Below, piece after piece: positions 16,161 to 24,116 of a stretch of DNA of 51,013 bases. Below the pieces are notes generated by a model. It saw only the letters and a program-made list of their open reading frames with translations. It searched no databases and had not been told where the DNA came from. This DNA comes from Candidatus Epulonipiscium fishelsonii (GTDB lineage Bacteria > Bacillota > Clostridia > Lachnospirales > Cellulosilyticaceae). The number at the start of each line of letters is the position of its first letter. Within the stretch, counting starts at the first letter, position 1. Made by a program: the position numbers and the translations under genes. The stretch is from assembly GCA_001983455.1 (NCBI GenBank), contig LJDB01000055.1:40846-91858 (forward strand), written 5' to 3'.

Positions 16161-16240
16161 AAGATACCTACGCAAATTGCAATATCTAAACCACCACATC
16201 CCATAGCTAGTAACATTCCTTCAAGGAATAACAATACATA
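16161..16240 (-). pseudogene. Duplicated 3' fragment of the DUF1700-like gene
   Basis: This intergenic stretch matches 16608-16690, the coding 3' end of the upstream membrane-protein gene, with a short deletion and scattered substitutions (shared words TACCTACGCAAATTGCAAT and AAGGAATAACAATA). It shows that the two repeat-protein genes arose by a tandem duplication that also carried the end of the gene before them. It has no start codon. Confidence 0.8.
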
Positions 16241-16247
16241 TATTTTA

Positions 16248-16571
16248 TTATAATAGAAATCCTATAATTGCTGCGGGGATACCTACAATCAATCCTATAA
16301 TTAAAGCTGGGATACCTGCAACCAATCCTATAATTAAAATCGGGATACCTACAATCAATCCTATAATTAAAGCTGGGATAGCTGCAACCAATCCTATAAT
16401 TAAAGCTGGGATAGCTGCAACCAATCCTATAATTGCAGCTGGCAAACCTGCAACCAATCCAAATAACATCTTTAAAATGCCTAAAGCAACTGAACAAATT
16501 AATATAAGGATAGGCAACCCTATAAATAATGCCCCTAATACTAAAACACCTGCTGAAATTGTGTATGACAT
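16248..16571 (-). CDS. Small membrane protein of 11-residue glycine repeats (copy 1)
   Basis: 107 residues. After MSYTISAGVLVLGALFIGLP and a short hydrophobic linker come six 11-residue units: GLVAGLPAAII, GLVAAIPALII (twice), GLIVGIPILII, GLVAGIPALII and GLIVGIPAAII, ending GFLL. The DNA units are 33 bp and nearly identical. The period of 11 places Gly on one helix face every three turns; Pro in each unit may mark helix boundaries. RBS AAGGAGGAG, identical to that of its paralogue. Not a family I recognise; possibilities include a pore, a membrane-structuring protein or a sensor partner. Confidence 0.75.
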   Translation of the reverse strand: MSYTISAGVLVLGALFIGLPILILICSVALGILKMLFGLVAGLPAAIIGLVAAIPALIIGLVAAIPALIIGLIVGIPILIIGLVAGIPALIIGLIVGIPAAIIGFLL

Positions 16572-16572
16572 A

Positions 16573-17190
16573 CTATCTCCTCCTTACTAGTTGGTACAAT
16601 TTTTTTGCAATACCTACGCAAATTGCAATAGCTAATCCACCACAACCTATAGCCATTAACGTTCCTCCAAGGAATAACAATATAGATATATGAACAGGTA
16701 AAACTGAAAATGATACTACCGAAGATAATGCTACAGCTATACCCGCTGCCCCAACTGCACCTAAGACTGCAATTGCTGTAACAATAAGTGTTGGTATTAT
16801 TATTAAAATAGGTAGCCCCACACAAAATACTATTGGCCCTAAGACACATAATATAAGTATAAATTTTGTGAAGCTCCATAGATTATCAGAAATATTTTTT
16901 GAACTATCCCAAAATTTTTCTTTTAAGCTTCTACTTCGTTTAGTGGCTGTATATTCCTCAAACCTGTCATCGTTGGTGCTTTTATATTCATTAGCTGTCT
17001 TAAATTCATCTTCTGTTGGAGATTTGTAAGCAGGCTTTTCAGTGTTGATATTATACCCTTTAAAATCATTTTTCTCATCTTCTGGCTCACGAAATTCAAA
17101 ATCATCAAATTCATTTTTTTCCTCTGTAACGTCTAATTTTATAATTTCATTTTTATCTTCTTGTATGGATAAAGATTTTTCCTCATTCAT
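16573..17190 (-). CDS. DUF1700-like membrane protein
   Basis: 205 residues from the ATG at 17190, which has AAAGGAG upstream; an in-frame ATG at 17232 lacks an RBS. The first ~95 residues are hydrophilic and acidic (EEKNEFDDFEFREPEDEKN), the rest has three or four membrane segments with Gly/Ala-rich stretches (LGAVGAAGIAVALSSVV, FLGGTLMAIGCGGLAIAI) similar to the membrane part of DUF1700 proteins. DUF1700 and DUF4097 genes often occur together. It appears to be the first gene of the envelope cluster, with direct repeats and a -10 box upstream. Confidence 0.6.
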   Translation of the reverse strand: MNEEKSLSIQEDKNEIIKLDVTEEKNEFDDFEFREPEDEKNDFKGYNINTEKPAYKSPTEDEFKTANEYKSTNDDRFEEYTATKRSRSLKEKFWDSSKNISDNLWSFTKFILILCVLGPIVFCVGLPILIIIPTLIVTAIAVLGAVGAAGIAVALSSVVSFSVLPVHISILLFLGGTLMAIGCGGLAIAICVGIAKKLYQLVRRR

Positions 17191-17220
17191 TTCAATCACT
17201 CCTTTAAGTTTTATAAGTAA

Positions 17221-17282
17221 AGTATAACTCAAAATTCTTAAGATTGTTGCATAACAATTCTTAAGTTTTCTTAAGAATTGTT
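17221..17282 (-). promoter_or_regulatory. Promoter and TTCTTAAG operator repeats of the envelope cluster
   Basis: A minus-strand -10 TATACT (17226-17221) lacks a good -35. Upstream lie three TTCTTAAG words at 17235-17242, 17258-17265 and 17268-17275; the last two are 10 bases apart, the spacing of paired OmpR-type half sites. The region also forms a perfect 13-bp inverted repeat (17253-17265 / 17270-17282) with loop TTTT. Likely activator site for the response regulator of this cluster. Confidence 0.6.
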
Positions 17283-17386
17283 AATATCCACTTTTCGATA
17301 AACCATAATATTCGCCTAGTGATATTTAGTTTTTCGTTGTCATTATATATATTTTTTAAACATATAATTATACAAGCTAATAAAGA

Positions 17387-17420
17387 AATGACAGATTCAG
17401 TCACGCTTGTTATCACGAAC
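17387..17420. repeat. Shortened copy of the 42-bp repeat
   Basis: AATGACAGATTCAGTCACG matches the first half of the copy at 38967; the following CTTGTTATCACGAAC corresponds to the end with an internal deletion. It lies upstream of the SpoIID-domain gene. Confidence 0.55.
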
Positions 17421-17482
17421 AAGGAACTTTACTTTTCATTCTTTATAATAAACATTTATATAAAAAGGAGGACACATAAATT

Positions 17483-20032
17483 ATGAGCAGAAGAAACGCA
17501 CAAAGAAAACCAGCATATAATAGAGGGTCATATGGCAGACCAGCACCAAAAAGAAGAAATGAACCAGTATCATCGTCACCAATAAGTGGAATATTGTTAC
17601 TTGGAGTGTTGGTGGGAGTAATATATAGTTGGAAAGGAGAAGAAATAAAACCATTTCTTGAGCCTTATCTTGGACAAACTATTGAAACTGTTGAACAAGT
17701 CGCAGAGAAAACCATTAAAGATCTAAAGCAACTTATAGAAGAAGCACTTGGTAATGCCCCAACAGATCAACCTGCTGTTACAACATATTCAATGCCTTGC
17801 ATACAGTCAAATGTTGTAAAAATACTAGCAACTACTTTATATGACACAGAAACTATGCAGCCATTACCAGATGATGAATGGTACACAAAGTATTACCGAA
17901 CATTAAGTCAAGACAATACATTTGATTATTTATCAATAGCTCAAGCTAACCAACCTGTTAATCATGAGCTTGCTGCACAGATTATTAATAATATTCTTGG
18001 GGAAGGATATTCTGTTGTTATTGAAGCAGAAAGTACAGCAGGAGAAAAAGAAACGGCCGTTAGTTTTGAACAGTTTTTAAATTTATATGAGCAAGCTTTG
18101 GATTCTATAGATAATGATAACATGAAAGTAAAAGAAATTGGCATTGCAAAAACTAATGCCACATATAGTAATTTACTACCTTATACTGCGTTAACAGACA
18201 CTGGCGTGTATAGTTTTGAAGGGTTAATCTTAGACCCATTGGTAGACCAAACAATTAAAGCTGCCGTGGTTGGCAATGAAATTCTTGGTGTTATGCAAGT
18301 TATAGATACACAAGCCAAATTAAATCAATGCTTTATTGTAGATGTGGATGTAGATCTAGAAACAGTGGTGTTGCAACTTGGAAAAGATCAAATTTCATAT
18401 AATAATACAAATAGAGTTTTAAATGAAAGTCATATAGGGACTATCGTTAATTTACAGGTTAAAGATGGGAACATTATAGATTTTATGCAACATACAGAAG
18501 CAGTTGGAGACACAATTTTAAGAGTAACTGATGAGTATATTGAGTTTAAAAAAGCGGGAAAACTTCCATACAATGATATATCCGTATATGATAAGACTTG
18601 GGAAAGCGAATGGACCAACTTGAGACAGATATCGAGTGGAGCAATGGCTGATTATGTGTTAGAAGACGGTTATATTACTAGTATAAAAATAATTAGTAAA
18701 CCAAACGGACAAAATATGCGTGTGGTTATTACTGAGGATGGAATGATGGATTATAATCATGAAACCGTACAAATTCAGACTGCTGGAGAATTACATTATA
18801 ACAATGAGATTATAACACTTAATCCAGATGAAGTATGGGATGTGGAGCAGTTTGATTGGATAGAAAATATAGACAAGATTGTTATCAAACCAACAGATAA
18901 ATTTACTATTAATTCAATAAATAGACAACAAGTAAATCCTACATATTCAGGTGATTTAGAAATATACAAAGAAGATATAGGTTATACTTTAGTCAATACT
19001 GTAGAAATGAATGACTACTTAGCTGGAGTAATCCCTAGTGAAATGCCTACTTCGTATGGACTAGAAGCAGCAAAAGTACAGGCTATATCGGCAAGAAGCT
19101 ATGCAACTGTTCATCAAAGTAGTAGCAAGTTTGTCAAATATGGTGCACAAGTTGATGATACAATATCTAGTCAAGTTTATAACAACATTCCAGCAAACGC
19201 TAATTCTATTCAAGCAGCAGAAGAAACAGATGGTCTAGTTTTAAAATATGGTGGACATGTTGTTAGTGGAAACTTTTTTTCAACTTCTGCTGGACACACT
19301 GCAAATTATGGAGAGACTTGGGCTGAAGGCGAAATTTTCCCTGTAAACACTCCAGTCTATTTGAGTGCAAGACAACAATACCTTGGAGAGAAAGTAATTG
19401 AAGCTTTAAGCAATGAAATGGATGCATATGAATTTTTCACAAAAACAGAAGATGAGTTAGAGGCTTTTGATGAGCACGCTCCTTGGTTTAGATGGAATGT
19501 AACTTTTGATGACAAGGATCTTAACCAAATTATTAATAATAATATAGAGCGATTAAGTACGCAATATAGCAATATACTAAAGGTGCTAGGGCCAAATAAT
19601 AAATGGGAAACAAGAGTTATAGACACTTTAGGTGAAATTAAAGACATTGAAGTTAAAGAACGTGGAGAAGGTGGAAATATAATGTCACTGTTAATTGTTG
19701 GGGAAGAAGAAACAATTAAAGTAGAAACAGAATATTTAATTCGTACACTACTTTCACCCAAACAACAAGACCCTGACAAAGACCCAATTCAAATAATTCG
19801 TAATGATGAAAGTGTCATCGAAAATATGAGCATGTTACCTAGTGCGTTTTTTTCCATTGACATAACTTATGATGAAGGTACAGATATTGAAGAAGTTACT
19901 CTTTATGGTGGCGGATTTGGACATGGAGTTGGAATGAGTCAAGAAGGAGTGAGAGGAATGGTAAATAGAGGATACACCTATCGTGAAATACTAGAACACT
20001 ACTATGAAGATATAGAAATTACTTCTCTATAA
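17483..20032 (+). CDS. SpoIID/LytB-domain protein, large form
   Basis: 849 residues: a basic N-terminus, one membrane segment (about 33-50), a long unclassified middle region (50-480) and a C-terminal SpoIID domain. The domain shows VEMNDYLAGVIPSEMPTSYG, with Glu520 at the catalytic position of SpoIID lytic transglycosylases, then AISARSYATVH and GNFFSTSAGHTANYGETWAEG, and ends GGGFGHGVGMSQEGVRGMVN. SpoIID strips glycan during engulfment. This protein is far longer than the ~340-residue B. subtilis SpoIID, so it may be a paralogue with a vegetative or stage-specific role. RBS AAGGAGG. Confidence 0.85.
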   Translation: MSRRNAQRKPAYNRGSYGRPAPKRRNEPVSSSPISGILLLGVLVGVIYSWKGEEIKPFLEPYLGQTIETVEQVAEKTIKDLKQLIEEALGNAPTDQPAVTTYSMPCIQSNVVKILATTLYDTETMQPLPDDEWYTKYYRTLSQDNTFDYLSIAQANQPVNHELAAQIINNILGEGYSVVIEAESTAGEKETAVSFEQFLNLYEQALDSIDNDNMKVKEIGIAKTNATYSNLLPYTALTDTGVYSFEGLILDPLVDQTIKAAVVGNEILGVMQVIDTQAKLNQCFIVDVDVDLETVVLQLGKDQISYNNTNRVLNESHIGTIVNLQVKDGNIIDFMQHTEAVGDTILRVTDEYIEFKKAGKLPYNDISVYDKTWESEWTNLRQISSGAMADYVLEDGYITSIKIISKPNGQNMRVVITEDGMMDYNHETVQIQTAGELHYNNEIITLNPDEVWDVEQFDWIENIDKIVIKPTDKFTINSINRQQVNPTYSGDLEIYKEDIGYTLVNTVEMNDYLAGVIPSEMPTSYGLEAAKVQAISARSYATVHQSSSKFVKYGAQVDDTISSQVYNNIPANANSIQAAEETDGLVLKYGGHVVSGNFFSTSAGHTANYGETWAEGEIFPVNTPVYLSARQQYLGEKVIEALSNEMDAYEFFTKTEDELEAFDEHAPWFRWNVTFDDKDLNQIINNNIERLSTQYSNILKVLGPNNKWETRVIDTLGEIKDIEVKERGEGGNIMSLLIVGEEETIKVETEYLIRTLLSPKQQDPDKDPIQIIRNDESVIENMSMLPSAFFSIDITYDEGTDIEEVTLYGGGFGHGVGMSQEGVRGMVNRGYTYREILEHYYEDIEITSL

Positions 20033-20087
20033 ATTTTGAGTTTTAACTAATTATACACTGGAATATTTGTTATTCTTGATTTATAAG

Positions 20088-20116
20088 TTGACAACTAAAA
20101 TGGTATGTGATAGAAT
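20088..20116 (+). promoter_or_regulatory. infC operon promoter
   Basis: TTGACA (20088-20093), a 17-base spacer, TAGAAT (20111-20116). Confidence 0.75.
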
Positions 20117-20122
20117 GGTAAT

Positions 20123-20338
20123 CGTTAAAAGCAAAAGTAAAAGTAGAAGCTATCCTTCTCACCTTATGATGAAAATTAATAAGGTCATTCAAATAACGAA
20201 TAATAATGAGAAAAGACCTTTGGCCTGTTCTTATTATCATCAACAAATGTGAATGAATGGGTAGTTATAAGCTATCCATTTTTTTGTTTGAAAATTTCCG
20301 GCAAAATTTAGAATTGAAATATTAGGAGGTGTGGTCAC
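20123..20338 (+). promoter_or_regulatory. infC leader, candidate L20 leader with attenuator
   Basis: About 215 untranslated bases separate the promoter from infC. They end in a terminator (20256-20286). The 9-mer AAGCTATCC of the terminator's 3' arm (20269-20277) also occurs upstream at 20147-20155, so the upstream copy can pair with the terminator's 5' arm (GGGTAG, 20259-20264) and prevent termination. Known Firmicute infC-rpmI-rplT leaders are regulated by binding of free L20; the layout here fits that model, though I could not score it against the family. Confidence 0.6.
20256..20286 (+). terminator. Attenuator terminator in the infC leader
   Basis: AATGGGTAG (20256-20264) pairs with CTATCCATT (20272-20280), one G-T pair, followed by a T run. 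Confidence 0.75.
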
Positions 20339-20842
20339 ATTAACGAGGCAATGATTAATGAGCAAATTCGTGACAAAGAGGTTAGATTAATAGGCGCAAA
20401 CGGTGAGCAAGTGGGTATAGTTTCAGCAAGAGAAGCCCAAAGAATGGCAAATGAAAAGAACCTAGATTTAGTAAAAATCGCTCCACAGGCAAAACCACCT
20501 GTTTGCAAAATTATGGATTATGGAAAGTATAAGTTTGACGCAACCAAAAAAGAAAAAGAAGCAAGGAAAAAGCAAAAAACAATTACTGTAAAAGAAGTTA
20601 GGCTTTCACCTAATATCCAACAAAATGACCTTAATACTAAGCTACGAAATGCACAAAAATTCTTACAAGATGGTGACAAAGTTAAAATTTCTGTTGTCTT
20701 TAGAGGTAGAGAAATGATGCATAAAGACAGAGGGTTTGAAATTTTAGACCAAGCTACAACACAGCTAAAAGAATTTGGTGAAGCAGATGGAAAACCAAAA
20801 CTAGAAGGAAAAAGCATGGGTGTTTTGGTGTCTCCAAAATAA
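20339..20842 (+). CDS. infC: Translation initiation factor IF-3 (ATT start)
   Basis: IF-3 N-domain (INEQIRDKEVRLIGANGEQVG), the linker region and C-domain (KAKTIT-like KEVRLSPNIQQNDLNTKLRNA, VVFRGREMMHKDRG) are all present. It prevents premature 30S-50S joining and checks the start codon. The first ATG (20351) is 21 bases from the RBS AGGAGG (20324-20329), whereas an in-frame ATT at 20339 is nine bases from it. An AUU start, which IF-3 itself discriminates against, is known for E. coli infC and gives autoregulation, so I place the start there (167 residues). Confidence 0.9.
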   Translation: MNEAMINEQIRDKEVRLIGANGEQVGIVSAREAQRMANEKNLDLVKIAPQAKPPVCKIMDYGKYKFDATKKEKEARKKQKTITVKEVRLSPNIQQNDLNTKLRNAQKFLQDGDKVKISVVFRGREMMHKDRGFEILDQATTQLKEFGEADGKPKLEGKSMGVLVSPK

Positions 20843-20888
20843 TTGGCTTATATAATTTACGATTAAAGAAAAAACAGGAGGATGTACA

Positions 20889-21083
20889 ATGCCTAAATTA
20901 AAAACAAATAGAGCGGCAGCAAAAAGATTTAAAGTAACAGCAACAGGAAAATTGAAAAGATCACATGCTTATACAAGTCATATCTTAACTAAAAAGTCTC
21001 CAAAGAGAAAACGTAATTTAAGAAAAGCTACACTTGTATCACATGCAAACGAAAAACAAATGAAACGCTTATTAAATGCGTAA
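20889..21083 (+). CDS. rpmI: Ribosomal protein L35
   Basis: 64 residues, highly basic, with the family start [21 protein letters not shown] and the [16 protein letters not shown] segment. It is part of the 50S subunit and the middle gene of infC-rpmI-rplT. RBS AGGAGG; only 12 bases separate it from rplT. Confidence 0.98.
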   Translation: MPKLKTNRAAAKRFKVTATGKLKRSHAYTSHILTKKSPKRKRNLRKATLVSHANEKQMKRLLNA

Positions 21084-21095
21084 GGAGGGTTACAA

Positions 21096-21452
21096 ATGGC
21101 AAGAGTAAAAGGTGGAGTAGCCACTAAAAAAAGACATAAAAGAGTATTAAAATTAGCTAAAGGATACCGAGGAGCTAAATCAAAACAATTTAGAACAGCA
21201 AAACAAGCTGTTATGAAATCTTTAAACTATTCTTATGTTGGAAGAAAACTAAGAAAAAGAGAATTTAGAAGACTTTGGATTGTTCGTATAAACGCAGCTG
21301 CACGTATGAATGGTTTATCATATAGCAGATTTATGAATGGACTAAAAAACGCAAATATAAACATTAACAGAAAAATGTTAGCAGACCTTGCAATTAGCGA
21401 TGCTACAGGATTTACTCAATTAGCTGAAACTGCTAAAGCAAATTTAAGATAA
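21096..21452 (+). CDS. rplT: Ribosomal protein L20
   Basis: 118 residues, full length. The N-terminal extension [20 protein letters not shown] and the [20 protein letters not shown] core are diagnostic. L20 is an early 50S assembly protein and, in Firmicutes, the repressor that binds the leader of its own operon. RBS AAGGAGGG. A strong terminator follows. Confidence 0.98.
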   Translation: MARVKGGVATKKRHKRVLKLAKGYRGAKSKQFRTAKQAVMKSLNYSYVGRKLRKREFRRLWIVRINAAARMNGLSYSRFMNGLKNANININRKMLADLAISDATGFTQLAETAKANLR

Positions 21453-21480
21453 AAAATTTGCTTTTTTATTATTAACTTGA

Positions 21481-21512
21481 AAAGAGGCGATACATACATT
21501 TCGCCTCTTTTC
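21481..21512. terminator. Bidirectional terminator between rplT and the amino-acid transporter
   Basis: AAAAGAGGCGA (21481-21491) and TCGCCTCTTTT (21502-21512): a perfect 11-bp stem with A and T tails serving both converging operons. Confidence 0.9.
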
Positions 21513-22220
21513 TCATTTATCTAAAAAAGTCCTTAACATATCTGTTGTTGGATTATTTAAAATATCTACAGAACCGCTTTCAATAATATTCCCTTTGTGC
21601 ATAAAAATAACATACTCCGCAAATTGCTTTAAAAATTCCATTTCATGCGTTACAAATATAAATTCTATTCCACTATTTTTTAATCCTATTATTGACTTAA
21701 GCACTTCTTTTGTTAAAATTGGGTCAAGTGCAGCAGTTGGTTCATCCATAAATATTAAAGCAGGATTAGTCGATAACGCTCTTGCAATTGATGCACGTTG
21801 AGCTTGGCCTCCAGATATTTGCGAAGGAAATTTATCAGATACCATTTCAAGTTGCAATTGCTCTAGGATATTGTTTAATGTATCTTTTGCAACTTTGCTA
21901 TCTACTTTTTTTATCCTTTCTAGTATTAGTAATATATTTTGTCTAATCGTTAAATGTGGGAATAAATTGTGTTTTTGAAATACGTATCCCATTTTTTCTT
22001 GAAATTGCTTTTTTTTAGTTATAGGTGAAATTCCGTTAATTGAAATATCACCTACTTCAGGGTTTTCAATTCCTGCTAGTTGTCTAAGCAAAGTAGACTT
22101 CCCGCAACCTGATTCTCCAATTATCCCTACAGAGCCTACATTATTGATGTCTAAAGATATGTTATTTAGAATAATTTCTTTGTCATACTGCTTAGTTATG
22201 TTTTTAAACTCCAGTTTCAT
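21513..22220 (-). CDS. Polar amino-acid ABC transporter ATP-binding protein
   Basis: 235 residues: Walker A GESGCGKSTLL, Q-loop in GYVFQKHNLFPHLTI, signature ISGGQAQRASIARAL, Walker B ALIFMDEPTAALDP and switch FVTHEM, all of the GlnQ/ArtP subfamily. An upstream in-frame ATG (22292) lies inside the permease gene; the real start at 22220 overlaps the permease stop as ATGA, so translation is coupled. It powers uptake by the permease and binding protein encoded just upstream. Confidence 0.93.
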   Translation of the reverse strand: MKLEFKNITKQYDKEIILNNISLDINNVGSVGIIGESGCGKSTLLRQLAGIENPEVGDISINGISPITKKKQFQEKMGYVFQKHNLFPHLTIRQNILLILERIKKVDSKVAKDTLNNILEQLQLEMVSDKFPSQISGGQAQRASIARALSTNPALIFMDEPTAALDPILTKEVLKSIIGLKNSGIEFIFVTHEMEFLKQFAEYVIFMHKGNIIESGSVDILNNPTTDMLRTFLDK

Positions 22221-22993
22221 GGACTCACCTTCTTCCCAAGATATTTTGCTAACATTGACAGTGGAATAGTAATAACAAGATACATAATCCACATAATATA
22301 ATATCCTTCAATAAAAGCATAATTTTTATTTGAAATGACCGTAGTCATATATGTAATTTCTGGGATAGATATAATATTTAGTAAGGCTGAACCTTTTATT
22401 ACGCTTGACAGATTATTTACTAGAGAAGGAATAAATGGTCTTATCATTTGTGGCAGAATAACATATCTGTATTTTTCGTACCACTTAAAGTTATAAAGAT
22501 CCATTACAACATATTGTTCATCACCTACAACAGCTGCGGTGCTTTCATAGGCATTTGCAACATATGGGCTATTATATAAAATCATAGCTATAATTCCTAA
22601 AAGTAATTTATTTTTGCTGTCTATTAATTGTCCAACAGGATACACTACCAAAAAAATCATAACAAGCAATGGTGTTCCCATTATGATTTCACTGAAAATT
22701 TCTGCTGTTGCACGAATTATTATAATACTAGAGCGTAACATCATAAATATAATAAATCCTAAAATTAACGTTCCTACTAGAGTCACTAAGCTTATCCAAA
22801 TTGTTGTAAAAAAAGCTTCTATTAATAGAGGATAATTTGATAAAATTAAATCATACCTAGGATTTGGTATAGTAAACTTAATTGCAATTCCTATTGCCAA
22901 TGTAAATATCAATATAATAATAATATACTGCATTGTATTTTTTATATTGAAAGAAGGCACCGAGTGCCTACCTTCATTTTTTTTTCTACTCAT
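22217..22993 (-). CDS. Polar amino-acid ABC transporter permease
   Basis: 258 residues with an N-terminal membrane segment (about 22-45), then the HisM/GlnP-type fold: FFTTIWISLVTLVGTLILG, IFSEIIMGTPLLVMIFLVVY and the coupling loop around YVILPQMIRPFIPSLVNNLS. Only one permease gene is present, so it is probably a homodimer. The start ATG follows AGGAGG. The IMGTPLLV box resembles the RGTPLLVQ motif of the family with the Arg replaced, a small oddity. Confidence 0.9.
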   Translation of the reverse strand: MSRKKNEGRHSVPSFNIKNTMQYIIIILIFTLAIGIAIKFTIPNPRYDLILSNYPLLIEAFFTTIWISLVTLVGTLILGFIIFMMLRSSIIIIRATAEIFSEIIMGTPLLVMIFLVVYPVGQLIDSKNKLLLGIIAMILYNSPYVANAYESTAAVVGDEQYVVMDLYNFKWYEKYRYVILPQMIRPFIPSLVNNLSSVIKGSALLNIISIPEITYMTTVISNKNYAFIEGYYIMWIMYLVITIPLSMLAKYLGKKVSP

Positions 22994-23004
22994 GTATCCT
23001 CCTA

Positions 23005-23889
23005 TTAGTTTGTTGGATTTACAATATAGCTTAATCCTAAATCATCATTATGTAAAAACTCTGCTATAATAGGGTCATACTCTTCAGCCATCTGATCATA
23101 CAATCCACCATCTTCATACATAGAAGCAATAAACTCATTTGCTTTGTCTAACATCTCACTGTCACCTTTTCTAACAGCAAAATTTGAAGCATCTTGAGCT
23201 TTTATTCCTCCGTATACTATTGTATTTTCTGGGTCAGCTGCATGGAATGAATGCACTTCATTTGATGCAATCAGAACATCTGCAAAGCCTTGTGAAACTT
23301 CTATTAAACCAGTTCCAATTTCGGTTACTTCAGTTACATCAACACCTTTGCTTTGAGGATAGTATACTCCTTTTGTTCCCGATAATCCAACGAAATTTGT
23401 ATCATCAAGAGCAAAAAATTTGTCTTCAGGCATTTCATCTGTTATATTATGTAAGTTTGCAAAATCTTTGTTCACTAGAGCCAATGTGTAGCTATATCTA
23501 TAAGGAACAGAAAAATCTACTTTTTGTGATCTTTCATCTGTTTTAGCCATATCTGCAATTAAAATATCCACATCACCAGTTTCAAGTGCTGGTATAAGCA
23601 AAGAGAAATCTGTATTTACTATTTCAACTTCTTTGCCCATAAATTCCCCAAATGCATTTGCAACATCAACTTCAAACCCTGCTGGGTCACCGTTTTCATC
23701 AATATAAGAAAATGGTGGAAACTTAAGGTCTACTCCTACTTTTAAAGTGTCGGTAACTTCTTGAGTTGTTACGGAAGCTTGAGTTTTTAGGGTATCAGTT
23801 TCTGGAGAACTTGCTGTTTCAGAACTACAACCTGCTATACCTCCTGTACATAATACTAGTGATAAAACTAATTTATTAAATTTTTTCAT
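23005..23889 (-). CDS. Amino-acid-binding lipoprotein
   Basis: 294 residues. A signal peptide ends in the lipobox GIAGC, predicting lipid attachment. The mature part is an SBP_bac_3 domain: LKVGVDLKFPPFSYIDENGD, GFEVDVANAFGEFMGKEVEI, LIPALETGDVDILIADMAKT and DERSQKVDFSVPY. Substrate cannot be assigned. An upstream TTG at 23898 falls next to the RBS, so ATG 23889 is chosen. First gene of the three-gene transporter operon, with a promoter at 23933-23961. Confidence 0.92.
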   Translation of the reverse strand: MKKFNKLVLSLVLCTGGIAGCSSETASSPETDTLKTQASVTTQEVTDTLKVGVDLKFPPFSYIDENGDPAGFEVDVANAFGEFMGKEVEIVNTDFSLLIPALETGDVDILIADMAKTDERSQKVDFSVPYRYSYTLALVNKDFANLHNITDEMPEDKFFALDDTNFVGLSGTKGVYYPQSKGVDVTEVTEIGTGLIEVSQGFADVLIASNEVHSFHAADPENTIVYGGIKAQDASNFAVRKGDSEMLDKANEFIASMYEDGGLYDQMAEEYDPIIAEFLHNDDLGLSYIVNPTN

Positions 23890-23932
23890 TTCACGCAAAC
23901 CTTTCTTTATGTAATTTTTTGATTCCTATTAC

Positions 23933-23961
23933 ATGATACACTTTTTTTGTCTAAAAGTAAA
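23933..23961 (-). promoter_or_regulatory. Promoter of the amino-acid transporter operon
   Basis: On the minus strand TTTACT (23961-23956), 17 bases, TATCAT (23938-23933). Confidence 0.6.
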
Positions 23962-24051
23962 GTATGCACATTTTTGTAACCCAGTATCTTTTAGAAACTA
24001 CAGTATAAAAGTTACAAAAATACATTGATATATATATAGTCTAAAGTATAT

Positions 24052-24080
24052 TTTAAAAAATCCGATATATTTGGTATACT
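24052..24080 (+). promoter_or_regulatory. Promoter for the gene at 24117
   Basis: TTTAAA (24052-24057), 17 bases, TATACT (24075-24080). The -35 is weak. Confidence 0.5.
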
Positions 24081-24116
24081 TAATATTTAAGTAAATATAT
24101 TCAGGAGGTCATTACC

